Source of the DNA: Talaromyces rugulosus
Lineage: Eukaryota; Ascomycota; Eurotiomycetes; Eurotiales; Trichocomaceae
Length of the DNA stretch: 64,000 bases
Direction of reading: 5' to 3'
NCBI RefSeq assembly: GCF_013368755.1
Contig: NC_049564.1
Location: 3,294,001-3,358,000 of the forward strand
The notes under the pieces are model-generated. The model did no database searches and had not been told where the DNA came from. It saw only the letters and a program-made list of their open reading frames with translations. The position numbers and the translations under genes are program-made. This document shows positions 32,601-44,639 of this stretch, one piece after another (the stretch's first letter is position 1; every line of letters begins with the position of its first letter).

Positions 32601-32779
32601 TGAGAGTAAGACTTCAGCATCTTTCTTAGTTACATATTCCTTATTAGCCGCCAACACTTTAGTGACAATATCATCCTCTATAGTTAAAGTGACTAGTTCT
32701 GTATATACTATCTTAAATGTGATCTTATCATCAATTTTATACCGCAGCAGTAGTGTTTAGTTCTAGTAGTCAAGGTTTT

Positions 32780-34100
32780 TTACCTTTTTATCTTCTCTTC
32801 AGATGAGGGTATCTACCAATATATTTGCTTTTCCTAGTTAATATCTGAGTACAAAGTGGTATTTCTCCAAGAACTCATATCATCAAGCTTGTTGGGCGTT
32901 CAGAGCTTTAATAGTTATAAAGTACTCAAGAGCCTAGTAATCTAATAAAATATTAAAGAACTCTTATCCTCTTAGTCTAACTAATTCGGATTTCTATTTT
33001 CTTAGAGCCTTTATTACTGCTAGTAGTTCCTTATTATAGATATCATAATTATACTTGGCTGAAGTCATTAATATAGAGTAATATATGACCAGATACTATT
33101 TCTTATCCTCACATAGTTAAGATAGAACTATAGCCACTACTCCATCTAACGTGTCCGTTTCTACATAGATTTAGTGATTAGAGTTGTAATAGACTAGTAC
33201 CAGAGCTTTTGATAATTTCTTTTTCAGACTTTTAAATACTTTTTCACACTCTTTACTCTATATAAATAGAATGTTAGTTTGAGTAAAGTAATGTAATGGC
33301 TTTACAGTTTGGCTGTAGGCCTTTATAAACTTTTAATAGAAATTATAGAAACTAAGGAATAACTATACTTCTAAAACTGTTATTAGTGTTTTCTAGAAAA
33401 AGATAACCTTAATCTTTACTAGATTGACCTCTATCCTCTCTGAGATAATGATAAAGCCTAGATACTTGGTTGATGTGATATAAAACTCATATTTTTTGAT
33501 ACTAGTTTGCAGTCCTGCCTTTTGAAGTCTCTCCAATACCTATTGTATATATATCTCATGCTCTAGCTCATTCTCGCTATATATTAATAGATTGTTGATG
33601 AACATAATTATGAACTGGTCAAGGTAGTCTATGAAGATATTGTTGATCAGTCATTGAAATATTGCTAGTCTATTGGTAAGGCTAAATAGCATTATTTTAT
33701 ATTTAAAAGTGCTATATTAACAATAGAAGATAGTTAGATCTGTAGAGTCTAGGTGCATTTAGATTCAGTAGAACCCCTACCTAATATCTAGTTTAGTAAA
33801 GATCTTTGCCTTACTCAAGCGCTTAAAGACTTCCTTAATAAATAATAATAGATATTAGTTCTTTCTAGTTAAAGTGTTCAGCTTGTAGTAATTAATATAG
33901 AAGTAGAATCTACTATTAGCTTTCTTGGCTATGAGGATTGGAGATGTAAATAATATATTATTAAAGACAATAAATCCTTTATCTAGATTATTAATAATAT
34001 AGTCTTGGGCTATTTAGAGCTGTTCCTTTAATATTTGATATAAAGGACTATAATTTAACTCTAGGTCCTGATTCAATTCGATCTTATGGTTATACTTCTA
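32780..34100 (-). pseudogene. Gyp-II reverse transcriptase and RNase H
   Basis: RT entry NHKIELNQDLELNYSPLY at about 34090, PILIAKKANSRFYFYINYYK at about 33930, KIFTKLDIRQGFY, then MFINNLLIYSENELEHE at about 33600. The catalytic pair (F/Y-x-DD) is NN, both Asp lost by G-to-A. RNase H: IYVETDTLDGVVAIVLSQL (about 33165-33110), YNKELLAVIKALRK (about 33030), then FHFVLRY-type and LVDTLI-type end blocks near 32830. Non-functional. Confidence 0.85.
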
Positions 34101-34669
34101 GTGAACTGGTAACTTATCTGAGCAGATCTTTAAGAAGATATTAGTAAACTTATAATACTAATCTAGTAATTGCTGTTTAATCTTCTTACTTTTAGTTAAT
34201 TTGGCTATTCTTTCCTTTTTAGTTTTTAGTGCTTACTCTATCTTGTAAAGACTAGTTATAAAGATATCTATAGTCTTACTTTTCATATAATAATAGAATC
34301 TGGCAGCTCTAATAATTACTATATCTATTCTATACGTCCTTTTTTCTGAGTGTTAATGATGTAGGTTTCTTGTTAGACTGACAACTAATGACATTTTCTT
34401 AGTACTGTTAAAGGGTCCTATAGTGTTCTCTGATTATAAAGCTTTTTCTATTTTCTACAGTTCCATCCTTAATTGTGTCCTTTATGTTCTTTCTATAACT
34501 ACAGGCGCTTTCCTTTAGGGTTCTGGTTATAGGAGTGGAACAGGTTCTTTTATTAACCGATCTTGGCGCTCTATATCAGCTTAGTGCTTAAGATTGACTG
34601 GTCTATTTCTCTTTAGTATTGTTTTTAGTATATAGATGAACTATTCTCTCTTTATTTAATCTTTGAGAG

Positions 34670-35060
34670 ACATATTCTCTGGCTATAAAAGGTGACGGTT
34701 TCTGCAATTTATCAATATATTATACTTCTCTAGCCACATACAATCCAAAATGACATTGTGACGGCCTAGTCATACTAAGAGAAAGGGTAGATGCTGTTAT
34801 ATCCGGTTATCAATAATCAGTGTTAAGATTATGAGGTGTGTAACTGGTTCTACTGTCTTCCTATCATACTCTCTCACCCTATAGGGTTCAGAAACAGGTA
34901 TTGTGTATGTCTGAAAGTGTTGTGTAAGCTTCTCCGCTAAAAATATATCTAAAAAGGCAAATCTGTTGATTCTAGTATTGGCTAAAGCTTTGGTATAAAT
35001 TGAATATCTATTCTTAGCTAGCTAAATAGATATAATTATGCTATCCTTCTTTCTCCTTAT
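34670..35060 (-). pseudogene. Gyp-II protease region
   Basis: ANTRINRFAFLDIFLAEKL at about 34980-34925 is read as the decayed active site (usual DTGA/SGFAFxD...A); its Asp is Asn. HNVILDCMWLEKYNILINCR near 34760-34700 fits 'iLG..WL......i'. The assignment rests on position and these blocks. Confidence 0.65.
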
Positions 35061-35169
35061 CAGCTATAAGAGATCTAAAGCTTTATTGTCTGTACTTGAT
35101 ATGCCTAAGAAGGAGATTTCTTCTAGGTATGGACAATTTCCGACTCCTTGTCTGTGTTATCCTCGTTCT

Positions 35170-36343
35170 GTTTTTCTAAAGCCTTTAAATCCAGAGCCTT
35201 CTTCTTAAGGGGGCACTTGTCAGCATAGTGACCGCTTAGTTTGTAATTAAAGCACTTATCTTTGCTTATTAGCTTCTTCTTTTCTTTCTAGAAGAGCTAT
35301 GATTAAGAGGCTTCATTCTTCAGCTTTAATTCTCTAGAGATATTTGACTAGTGGCTTTCTTAGCTATGGCCTTTACTGCTTTTAATCCTATAGCTATAGA
35401 CATATTGTTCTCCTTCAGCGATCTGCTTAAGGCAGTTAGCAGTAGTATAACATCCTTGTATAAAGGTCTGGTATAACACTATTAGATCAATATTTTTCTT
35501 GATTATGGCGCGCTGCATATCGAACAAGAGTTTATAGTAGAATTTCTCTTTCTATTCTAATAGAGCAAGGCCAGCTTCTTGGGTAAGAAGCATAAATTTC
35601 AACAAAAAGATCTAAAACTTTGAATCTCTTATTACTAGGCAACGGAGTTCTATCTTTGTATTGATCACACAGTTCTCATCTATATAGATTGTTCTTAGAT
35701 ACTCAAAGATATTACTGATATCCTGGTAACATTATACTGAGTCCTTCCAGAATTGTGGGAGCAAGTAGTTGGCCGCTTCTCCCTTATATATCCCCTTCAC
35801 GTACGCCATATAAGCCAAAGCTGTTAAGTAATGGTTAGTATTAGCTTCTAACTTGTTCTCAACGTTGATCTCCTATGATTTATACTTAGGATCGATTCTA
35901 TCTAATAGCAGCTGGCTATCTGATAGCTTGGTGGTCTTCTTCTTGTAGTTTCCCCTAGCTAGAGAGGTATTAGTGATTGCAACATCACACTCTATGATCA
36001 GTTTAGATATAGCCTGGCGATAGTCAACTAAGTTACTCTTAAGGTTCTGAATCTCTTTTCTCATAGAGTTGATTTCCTCTGTATTGTTGTTACTAGACTT
36101 AGTAAGAGCCTTTTCTAATCATTTCTCCTGCATAAAGAGGTGTTGGAATAAATCTTTAAACAGACCTCCAGGGTCGCTTCTGCAAAGCTCAAGGAATTCA
36201 TCTTTATTGAGTAGTCCCTTAGAAACATTTCCAAGCTTTAGTTCTTTAAGGTTAATGGTTAAGCAGTGACTGGGCTCTCCTATATCATTATTGCTAGCGC
36301 TCTTACCATGCTGATATCTATTAACAGTACTTGGTCTTACCAT
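35170..36343 (-). pseudogene. Gyp-II gag
   Basis: Start ATG at 36343 (MVRPSTVNRYQHGKSASNND), about 220 nt inside the 5' LTR. Open pieces at 36119-36343 and 35873-36064 (coiled-coil-like: MRKEIQNLKSNLVDYRQAISK). The capsid block CYQDISNIFEYLRTIYIDEN lies at about 35730-35680, typical of gypsy gag. A basic, Cys-containing tail follows near 35250-35200. Stops between pieces are TAG/TAA. Confidence 0.75.
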
Positions 36344-36551
36344 TATACTAGCTCACAAGATTTCTAGATTTTAAATAAAGATAAATAAAGGTTTAGGGTC
36401 AGAGCGCTGACAAAGCGTTTGTCATAGCTATATAGACTATGCTAAACACAAAGAGGTTAAGATAAAGAAAAGTCTACTCCCAACCAGAACACTGACTGCA
36501 GCTAAATACTGGCTGTGCTAGTCATAAGAAAAACAAAGATAAAGTATAGCG

Positions 36552-36562
36552 ATGCTTGTTGT
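36552..36562 (-). other. Gyp-II primer-binding site, self-complementary to the LTR
   Basis: On the minus strand, two bases (TT) after the 5' LTR comes ACAACAAGCAT. Its exact complement ATGCTTGTTGT is in the 3' LTR (minus strand of 30889-30899), 68 nt from the LTR end; in the 5' LTR one base has changed (36622-36632). There is no TGG-type tRNA match. This matches the 11-nt self-primer arrangement known for Tf1 and sushi-like chromoviruses. Confidence 0.82.
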
Positions 36563-36564
36563 AA

Positions 36565-36838
36565 TGTGATATGTCTTTTCCAAAGATATTCAATTCCTAT
36601 CTAGGGGTGCGATTCTCTAAAATAACAAGCATGGGAAAAGAATCTAACTACCAGGACCTGCAGGAAGGTTTTATCTTGTGTGCTTAGGTAACCAGCTTGA
36701 TCCCTTATGGCCCCGGGGTGAGGCTATCCCCAGATCTGGCACCGCGGGTTAGGGTTGATGCCCTTCCTGCCTGAGGCCTCCCATCCGGCCACGAGGCCGC
36801 TCCTACCCTTGGGGATAGCCTCAGGCTCAGCCGTCACA
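36565..36838 (-). repeat. Gyp-II 5' LTR
   Basis: 274 bp, TGTGAT...GTCACA, followed by AATTA (36839-36843), matching the duplication at 30827-30831. Collinear with 30832-31105 over its full length; the differences seen are transitions. Confidence 0.95.
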
Positions 36839-37620
36839 AATTAGATAGAATTACTACTATTAGTATAGTTCATATTAAATAATATAGAAAATGCTATAAT
36901 AAAACAAGTTCTATATTTTGTAAATCTTAGATAACACCTAAGAATAATATAGTCTAAAGTACTATAAAAAAGATTATCTAAAACTATAATAATATAAGCT
37001 AATAAATTATAAATATTTTATTAAATAATATTAAAAAATATTAAATAAGCTAAAAATTAAATAAAGATCTACTATAATAAAAAGTATAAAAATATACTAA
37101 TTCTTAAAAAAAAAAAGAAAGTTTATTTATTATAACAAATAATTAGATAGAAAAAATTTAATATTCTAAGTAAGAGACTAAATAATAAATTTAATACTAT
37201 TAAATATAGACTTTTTATAATTTAAAAAAAAACTTATTAATAATAATTATAAATTCTAATTATTAGTAAGAATAAAAGTATATTTAGTATTTTATATCTT
37301 ATTATTAAAATTAACTAAAAATCTAGAAAATAGTAATAATAAAGCAACTAAAAATAAATATAAAATTAAAAATATTCTAAAAAGAAAATTAGTAGAAAAA
37401 AAAATCTTTTATTTAGTTAGCTAGAAAGAATATAGATCTAAATATAATTTATAGGAACTAGTTAGATATTTAAACTGTTTTAAAAAGATTTAAGTATTTT
37501 ATTAAAAAGAAACTTAGAAAGGATATGATTAAACTTATTATTAAATAATATAAAAAACTTTTAAATAGTAGCTATAATTATCTTATTTAATTTTTATAGT
37601 TTAGTTTTTTATTTTTATTC
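36839..37620 (+). pseudogene. Gyp-X integrase end and chromodomain
   Basis: Continuation of 30617-30831 after the Gyp-II insertion: IELLLLV-stop-FILNNIENAIIKQVLYFVNLR, a long AT-collapsed linker, then at about 37360-37515 KIKNILKRKLVEKKIFYLVS-stop-KEYRSKYNL-stop-ELVRYLNCFKK, a chromodomain-like pattern (I..IL..R......YLV.WK.Y....  WE....L.NC). GC content is extremely low, the strongest RIP in the window. It is the oldest or most repeatedly mutated element besides Gyp-Y. Confidence 0.68.
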
Positions 37621-38639
37621 TTTCTTCTTCTTCTCTTCTAGACGCTCTAACTCTTTTATATCTTTAATATCTGTTTAAATAAATTGACCAGTATACTTCT
37701 AAAGCAGTTTCTATTATTTTTTAAAATAAAAATTTTTTATTAGAATTATCTCCTTATTTTTTTTAATCTTTTTTTAAATAGTTAATAACTTCTTTTAAAC
37801 TAAATCTAAAGATGCTATTTTAATATAATAATTATAATTACTATAAATATACTTGCTATAATACTTTAAAATTTTTAATTTAATATATAACTTTCTAAAC
37901 AAAACACACTTACTATAAAGAAAAAGAAAAATAATCTTAATTTTAATAATATAGATAAATAAATTATTTTTATTAATATTTTGCTTTAACAATATAGTTA
38001 AAATATTACCACTAAAAATGTTAACAAAACTAAAACTAGCTTACCTATATAATAGAAGGCATATGACTATTTATATAACTATTAGGATACCAGCCTTCAG
38101 AGAAAGGAATTATTATAAAAATTAATAACACTCAATTAATAGATATAACAATAGATGCTAGTTATATAAGCAAAGATTATTAGATATTCTTATAGAATAG
38201 AATCTTTGATTATATCTGTAAAGGAGGAAATATCTATACTTATACTTCACATGGAATAACTTATTAGATAGAAGCTTATATTATATAGAAAAGCTTTTCT
38301 TACAAAAGAAGGTTTCATATGAAAAAAGATCCTGCACAAAAAGAATCCCTATAAGGAAAAAGTCTCCCTATAGAAGAGCCTCCTATATAGAAAGATATAC
38401 CTTATAGAAAATAAAATATATGACTACATAGTCAACATAGCAAGACTATACTAGGATAGCTATAACTACAATATAGTTAAACAAAGCTTAACTATGCTTA
38501 CTATATTCAAGATTAACTATATAAAAATATTCATTTACTATTATATATCTAGCTTATTATGTTTTATTCTCTTAAATAATATACTACTATTACTCTTCAA
38601 CATACTTTGCAGCCTATCATTGCGATAGTACTCTACTTA
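37621..38639. other. Unresolved AT-rich stretch between Gyp-X and Gyp-Y
   Basis: 37640-38000 has a Lys-rich minus-strand frame (65 open codons at 37795-37992, continuing through stops into a charged KELERLEEKKKE-like tail near 37640) that could be the C-terminus of a transposase or gag, but no family is certain. 38050-38600 shows no recognisable coding sequence. Confidence 0.35.
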
Positions 38640-40472
38640 TCCTAGAATTGCCTTACACAACCTTCTCATCTTGCCTTCTATTAGCAGAATACCCACCCCG
38701 ATTCACATCTTGATGACGAGTTGTTGAACCGATTGACATACCTTAGATATTGTTGTATTATCTAAATTATTCTTTCAGACTGGCCATCAATCTATTAATG
38801 ATTAGTAGTCAATAATTTATATGTTATTCTATATATCTTTATGATGATTTGCTAATATTTTAATATAAATAACTTATCTTAGTTTAAAGTTATTTCTATT
38901 AGCAACCCAGTCTAATTAAATACTATTCTAAGCATTAATATCATATATTATTCTATAGTCATATCTTTTAATATTAGACTAAAGATAATATATTTTATAA
39001 GTCAATCTATAATAATGATTATATTAATATAGATAACTCCAGTAACTAGATCTTTAGACTGCAATAGTCCTTAGATAAAATTTACTATAATACTATCCTA
39101 TAGTTATGCTAATACATTTATAATATTCATTTTTCTATATAGTTTATATTATAATAGTTTGTTTTAATTATATTTATTATATTTATAGATGTACTTGGTT
39201 ACTTCTTTAACAATATTAAGATAGTAATATACTCACTATATTTTCTTGAATATTTTCTTAATTCCTTAGTATTCTCTATTTAGTAGATCATGATTTTCTT
39301 AAATAACTTTAGTAATTATTTTTAATAGAATTATAACTTAATCATTCTATAGTACAAATTCTTTATTTAGTTATAATATTCTAATTTATAATTTTTTTTA
39401 AATTCTATTATCATTTCTTATTGCTTTCTTAAATCTTTATTCAAATTTAATTTTATTAATTATAACAGTTATTACTAGGATTATTTTTTTATTATATCTG
39501 ATTCTATCTAAATCTTTTTATAAAATATTTATTTTTGATTATTCAATACTGATAGAGTGATCTAGTTATTAGCTAAAGATATCTGTTATAATATTTTCTT
39601 TTCCTTTGATATATTCAATCCTAAAGTTAAACTATGCTAAACATTTAGCCTATCTAGCTTATTATTCTAAAAGCTCTTTTATTATCATAAAATAAGTTAG
39701 ATTATAATAATCACTTTTTATAATTATCTCATACTTTGCTTCTTAAAAATAATATTTCCAATGCTTGAATATTTTAACAATTACTAGCAGTTCTTAATCA
39801 TATATATCATAATTTTATTCTATTATTATAAATTGTTGTGAATAGAATATAATAATAACTTTTTCTTTGTTTTCCTTGATCTATTTATATATTAATTCTA
39901 AAGCAAATCTAGAGACGTCTGATTGTATTATGCTTTAAAGTTCTAGATTATGTAGCTAAAGGATAGGTGTTTCTTTAATAAGTTTTTTAATTTTATTAAA
40001 TACTTATTATTATTTATTTTTCTATTTAAATGGTTATTCTTTTTTCAGTATTTTTATTATAGGTTTTATAATGTTAGTATATTGTCCTAAATATCTTCAT
40101 ATATAACCACTTACTCCTAGGAATCTTTGGATTCCAGTGACATTGGTTAGCATAGGCCAGTTAATAATCATATCAATCTTTTCTAGTAGAATCTGTAGTT
40201 CTTCTATCAAGTAGATTATTCTAAGATATTTAACAGTGATTATATCAAATTCATATTTCTTAATTTTCAGCATGATTTCTATTTTTATTAACTTATCTAT
40301 AATACTTCATATATAGCTATTATGTAGTTTAGGATCCTTAGAAAAAACTATAATATCATCAAAATATACTGCTATAAATTTATTTAGATAGTCTTTTAGT
40401 AAATATATTATGTATCATATAAATTGTGCAGATAAATTTTTTAATCCTATAAATATGACTATCTATTTATAT
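38640..40472 (-). pseudogene. Gyp-Y: RT, RNase H and integrase of an old gypsy element
   Basis: Minus strand. RT: AVYFDDIIVFSKDPKLHN (about 40390-40330; both catalytic Asp kept), ITVKYLRIIYL, then FLGVSGYI-stop-RYLGQYTNIIKPI (about 40110). RNase H end: FNFRIEYIKGKENIITDIFS (about 39620-39550). Integrase: DGQSERII-stop-IIQQYLRYVNRF (about 38800-38730), the Glu block. Many stops. It is interrupted at 40460-40472 by LINE-E; the upstream RT part lies at 55224-55515. After LINE-E is removed the junction reads KGLYK-stop-IVIFIGLKN (usual DGLYEWLVMPFGLKN) in frame. Confidence 0.8.
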
Positions 40473-40592
40473 TATTATTATTATTATTTAATCAAATTTA
40501 ACGTCTATACCGAGCCCTAGGCTATGATAGACAGCGATTCGTGTGGATTAGGCCTGCTTATAGAGGTTGTCCCCTATAAGCTGGTGCCTCTA
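40459..40592 (-). mobile_element. LINE-E, part 1: 3' tail and UTR
   Basis: (TTA)n tail at 40473-40490, then the conserved LINE 3' UTR to 40592, where Gyp-III copy a is inserted. The left target duplication (CT)ATCTATTTATAT is at 40459/40461-40472, matched at 55222/55224-55235. This terminal piece is only lightly mutated, unlike the LINE-E body. Confidence 0.9.
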
Positions 40593-40849
40593 TGTTAGGG
40601 TCTTAGCCCCTGGGATACTCAGGCTTCGCTCTCGTAGAATAACCGCACCTGGTCTGCACCTGGTTCGCCATAGAAGAACCCCCTAACACTATACCAGATT
40701 CACTAGAGCACCTTTAAAACCCATACTTGCCTATATTGACATTCAACAATATAAACCCCTATAAATCTTTTCCTTCTCTTTTTTATATTCAAATCTACTT
40801 AATTCCTAGATCTACATAAGGCCAGTAAAACAGGACCTAGCCTGTAATA
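40593..40849 (+). repeat. Gyp-III copy a 5' LTR
   Basis: 257 bp, TGTTAGGGTC...GTAATA. The primer site right after it reads TAGATTTAAACAT (40851-40863), a RIP-changed form of TAGATTCGAACGT seen in copy c. Confidence 0.93.
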
Positions 40850-40929
40850 TTAGATTTAAACATCTTACCCTCCTCTCCTATTTAAAAGGTCAAGAACGCG
40901 CCACTTTCCTCACCCAAAAGATTAAGCTA

Positions 40930-42200
40930 TACAATTGCTCCTTATTTGTTTAAGTTAAGCCCTTAAGAACCATACTAACTCTTCTTATTTAGAAGATTAA
41001 ATTATTATATCGCTACTCCTTGACGACCAAGTTAAGTATTAAAAAATTTCCCTATTATAACAAATAGCCCACCAAGGGACGGCCTAGACTGAAAAAACAT
41101 ATCTTTAGAACTGAACCAGCTATTATTAAAACAAATATAATAAATAGAACTCTTTCTAACAAATATATCTATTTATCTATCATATATTAAAGAATAAGTT
41201 AATAATACAACTAAACTACCTATACCTAAGATCCCTACTAATACTACACCATCAGTAACCCCTATATATAGTATAAATAAACCGCGTTACTCCTTTAACT
41301 ATCCTAATAAATATAACGACTCTGATTATTTACAATATATATAGTTCATGACAATTCTATATACAAAATTAACAGTCAATGCACTAGTGATTAAAGGACT
41401 ATATAAATAACTATAGTACGCCTATAGATAGTTGGCAGGAAAAGCCCAGACAAAGATCTACCCCTAGATGCGGCTTCATAGGAATGTAAATATAGTCACC
41501 CCTACTATACTAAAAGCTTTCTTTGCGTACCTTAACATACTGTTTAAAGATTATCAACTTGTGGAGAAAATAAACCTTAAACTTAACTATATACAACAAA
41601 GACACATCTTTTTCTAAAACTTTATCAGCGAATTTAAACAGATATTACTTTTTACAAGAGATCAATTATAGACTAATAATATAAAAATCTCACGATTAAA
41701 AACTATAATTAATCAAGAAATAAGACATACAACTATTAAGAGTAATATATCAAAGCAGTATAAAGCTTTCTATAAATATTTATATTAAGTAGCGAACAAC
41801 TTTGAAAAGCTAAAAAGAATTAATAATATCTAGTCCTAATATAAGCAAAATACTTCCTATCTATTTATAAAAGGAATCTTCTCTAATAAAGAACAACTCC
41901 AAGTCATAGACTAGATATCTACAGACCTGCTAATTAATACTATTAGAATAGACAACTATTTTTAATATAGAAAACCAGGTTATATTACTTAATACTACCC
42001 TAAACCTATGCTACTCTATTAGGCGCCATCTCTAAGGAACTATAATAAAAAGAAATACAATATATTTACAAGAATATCTAACACTAAAATAAAGAAGAAT
42101 AAAACTAAATCTAATATAGATTTAGATAATATATCAGAATTAAAAGAATAGTTTCTATATAAAATCGCCCGCAAGAGCTAAAATGTAAAATAGTTTGTGA
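40930..42200 (+). pseudogene. Gyp-III copy a gag
   Basis: Read by alignment with copies b and c. The knuckle at about 41950-42000 reads DNYF-stop-YRKPGYIT-stop-YY where copy c keeps CGKLGYIA-stop-YC; Cys and His ligands are Tyr. Upstream blocks match copy c (for example FISEFKQILLFTRDQL near 41620-41660). Many TAG/TAA stops. Non-functional. Confidence 0.72.
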
Positions 42201-42229
42201 CTTTAAGAATTTTAAGAAGATAATTAGAA

Positions 42230-42600
42230 GGTTTAATAGACCCTTATTCAATATAGATGTATGGTTAGACTGTAGAACTAATGCTAATGCTTTAATTAAT
42301 AGTGGGTGCCTTATCTATAGAATTATCAAAGAGACCTTCGCTTGAAAGAAAAAGCTGAATTATAATGCTATTAAACCTAGACCTATTAAGAGATATAATG
42401 GTTCAGCATCTTAATATATCAAAGAAATTGCATGCATAATATTAGATATCAGGGGAAATATACAGGAGAAAGCCTACTTCTATATAGTTCCAAAGTGCGA
42501 ATACAATATGATATTAGGTCTTTTATGGATGGAATACCAATATGTAAGAATTAATGCCACTAAAGACTGATTAGAATTTGGAAACAGAATATCTGTTGAT
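42230..42600 (+). pseudogene. Gyp-III copy a protease
   Basis: DCRTNANALINSGCLIYRII at about 42270-42330: the D-S-G active site is N-S-G by one G-to-A. AYFYIVPKCEYNMILGLLWM at about 42473-42530 is the usual 'ILG..WL' block. Copies b and c still have DSG. Confidence 0.82.
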
Positions 42601-42779
42601 AAAAAGAACCTATTACAACCTAAGTACGTCCCCCAACAGATTAGTGCAGCTGCAGTGAACACTTTGAAAAAAATATAAAGTAAAAAAAAAGAGATTAATA
42701 TATTTGCAGTCTCTATATGGGATATTAAAAAAGCTCTGGCCCCAAAACCATAGACAGACCTAGGGAACAAGCTATCTAA

Positions 42780-43945
42780 GCATTACCATAAATTCCTAGA
42801 ACTATTTGACCTAAAGGAAGCTGATAAGCTATTATTATCATATCTAAATATCGACTATTAGATTAAACTAATTAACGCCGATGCAAAGAGGCATAAGCCA
42901 AAGATACTATAGGGCCCTCTCTATAACATGTCATAGAAAGAACTACTGGTCCTACAGAAAACTCTTTACAACTTACTATTAAAGAACTTTATACGTGTGA
43001 GCAACTCACCCGCTGTAGTGCTAGTACTGTTTGTAAGGAAACCTAGAGGAAAACTGCATTTCTATATCGATTATTAGGCACTCAACACTATAACAAAAAA
43101 GGACCAATATCCACTACTATTAATACATATTTATTTATTTATTTATTTAATCAAATTTAACGTCTATACCGAGCCCTAGGCTATGACAGACAGCGATTCG
43201 TGTGGATTAGGCCTGCTTATAGGGGTTGCCCCCTATAAACCGGTGCCTCTACCCCCATTGGATCCATGCTTTCAAGGTATCTTGCACTTTCCTCGCCCCA
43301 AGCCACTTATATGCGCAGGACGATTCGGGGGCTTATAGTGGGTGGCAACCACTACCCCCTCCTTATGGCCACTAACGTTTGGGCGTTGCCTACAATAGCG
43401 GGCCGCCCCTGCCCGCTATCCTTCCCCCTCTCCTATTAATACATAAGACCCTACAACAAATATCTAAAGCCCAATGGTTCACAAAGCTTGACGTTACAGC
43501 GGCCTTCCATAAGATACGCATCACTAAAGGAGATAAGTAGAAGACAGCTTTCCAAACCAAATTTAGACTCTATAAATAGTTAATAACACTTTTCAGCCTT
43601 ATCAATATGCCAAACACATTTTAATAATACATCAATTAGACCCTTCACAAGTTCCTAAACAACTTTATATCTATCTATCTAGACAACATACTTATCTTTA
43701 TAGAAGGCAGCCGCGTGCACCATTAAAAACAGGTAATAAAGATACTAGAACACCTATACACTATAGGACTATAGCTAGATATCAATAAATATAAGTTTAA
43801 AGTGCAGACAATAAAATACCTCAGATTCATATTAGAAGCTAGAAAAAAGATCTAAATAAACCCTATAAAAGTCTTTGTCATTTTAGAATAAAAAGCCCCA
43901 ATATATATAAAAAATATATAATTATTTCTAAGATTCGTAAATTTC
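42780..43945 (+). pseudogene. Gyp-III copy a reverse transcriptase, split by LINE-F
   Basis: Before the insertion: [27 protein letters not shown]-stop-ALNTITKKDQYPLLLIH (42990-43129). After it (43446 on): TLQQISKAQWFTKLDVTAAF (about 43446-43505), then IYLDNILIF at about 43670-43700, where the second catalytic Asp is Asn. Removing 43130-43445, i.e. LINE-F plus one duplication, restores YPLLLIHKTLQQISK in frame. Confidence 0.85.
43130..43432 (-). mobile_element. LINE-F: 303-bp 5'-truncated LINE insertion, not RIPed
   Basis: It holds the (TTTA)n tail and the LINE 3' end only; a 13-bp duplication CTATTAATACATA flanks it (43117-43129; 43433-43445). From about 43131 to 43432 it looks identical by eye to 62031-62332 of LINE-D, including CpGs, while the surrounding Gyp-III is heavily mutated. 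A young insertion, shorter than repeats normally detected by RIP. Confidence 0.93.
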
Positions 43946-44059
43946 TACCAACAGTTTATCTAAAGGTATTCTGATATAATCTATTTACTGACAGAACTGA
44001 CTAAAAAGAGAACTATTTTTATTTAGACCAAGGCTGCTAATGAAGTTTTTAAACAACTA

Positions 44060-44540
44060 AAATAAATATTTATAAGTGACCTAATACTAATATAATTCAA
44101 TTCTAAGTAGGATACAATTATAAAAGCTGACTCTTCAGGATATATTATAAGAGGGACATTATTATAGTATAATAACAAAGGATTCCTACAAACCTGTGCC
44201 TATTTCTCCTGAAAGTGTATATCTGCAGAGTGTAATTATAAGATCTATAATAAAGAGCTATTAGTAATAATAGCATGTCTAAAATAATAAAAATCTAAAT
44301 TAATTAATACTAAGGAGTTTACTATTCTAATTAACCATCAAAATTTTAAATACTTTATACAGCTCTAATAATTGAATAAAAAACAAATAAGATAGACCAG
44401 TATATTCTTATACTTTAACTATAAGCTCCAATACTGGCCAGGGCAACTAGCTACTAGATCTGATACACTATCACGATGCTCACAAGATATGCCTGATAGG
44501 ATTAACAATAAATACCTAGTATACTGAAATAAGCGTCTTA
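44060..44540 (+). pseudogene. Gyp-III copy a RNase H
   Basis: IIKADSSGYIIRGTLLQY at about 44120-44172 (first catalytic Asp kept), [24 protein letters not shown] block at about 44226-44283, YFNYKLQYWPGQLATRSDTLS at about 44410-44470 with the final Asp. Several stops. Confidence 0.8.
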
Positions 44541-44639
44541 TCAATCTTAATAAGGTATAGAGAGACTATCTAGAATAACCTCTCCAGGGTCGCTTATCGA
44601 ATACTACACCTGAACCCTATATCTATGCTACCCATATAG

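Larger units (their letters stand above)
30832..36838 (-). mobile_element. Gyp-II: complete Ty3/gypsy chromovirus, apparently self-priming
   Basis: 6,007 bp with two 274-bp LTRs (30832-31105; 36565-36838; termini TGTGAC...GTCACA, one end mutated to GTCATA). It is flanked by an exact 5-bp duplication AATTA (30827-30831; 36839-36843). Minus-strand order: 5' LTR, primer site complementary to the LTR itself, gag, protease, RT, RNase H, integrase, chromodomain, polypurine tract, 3' LTR. The coding part is heavily stopped. The LTRs are much better preserved than pol and keep CpG. It is inserted in the integrase of Gyp-X. Confidence 0.95.
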
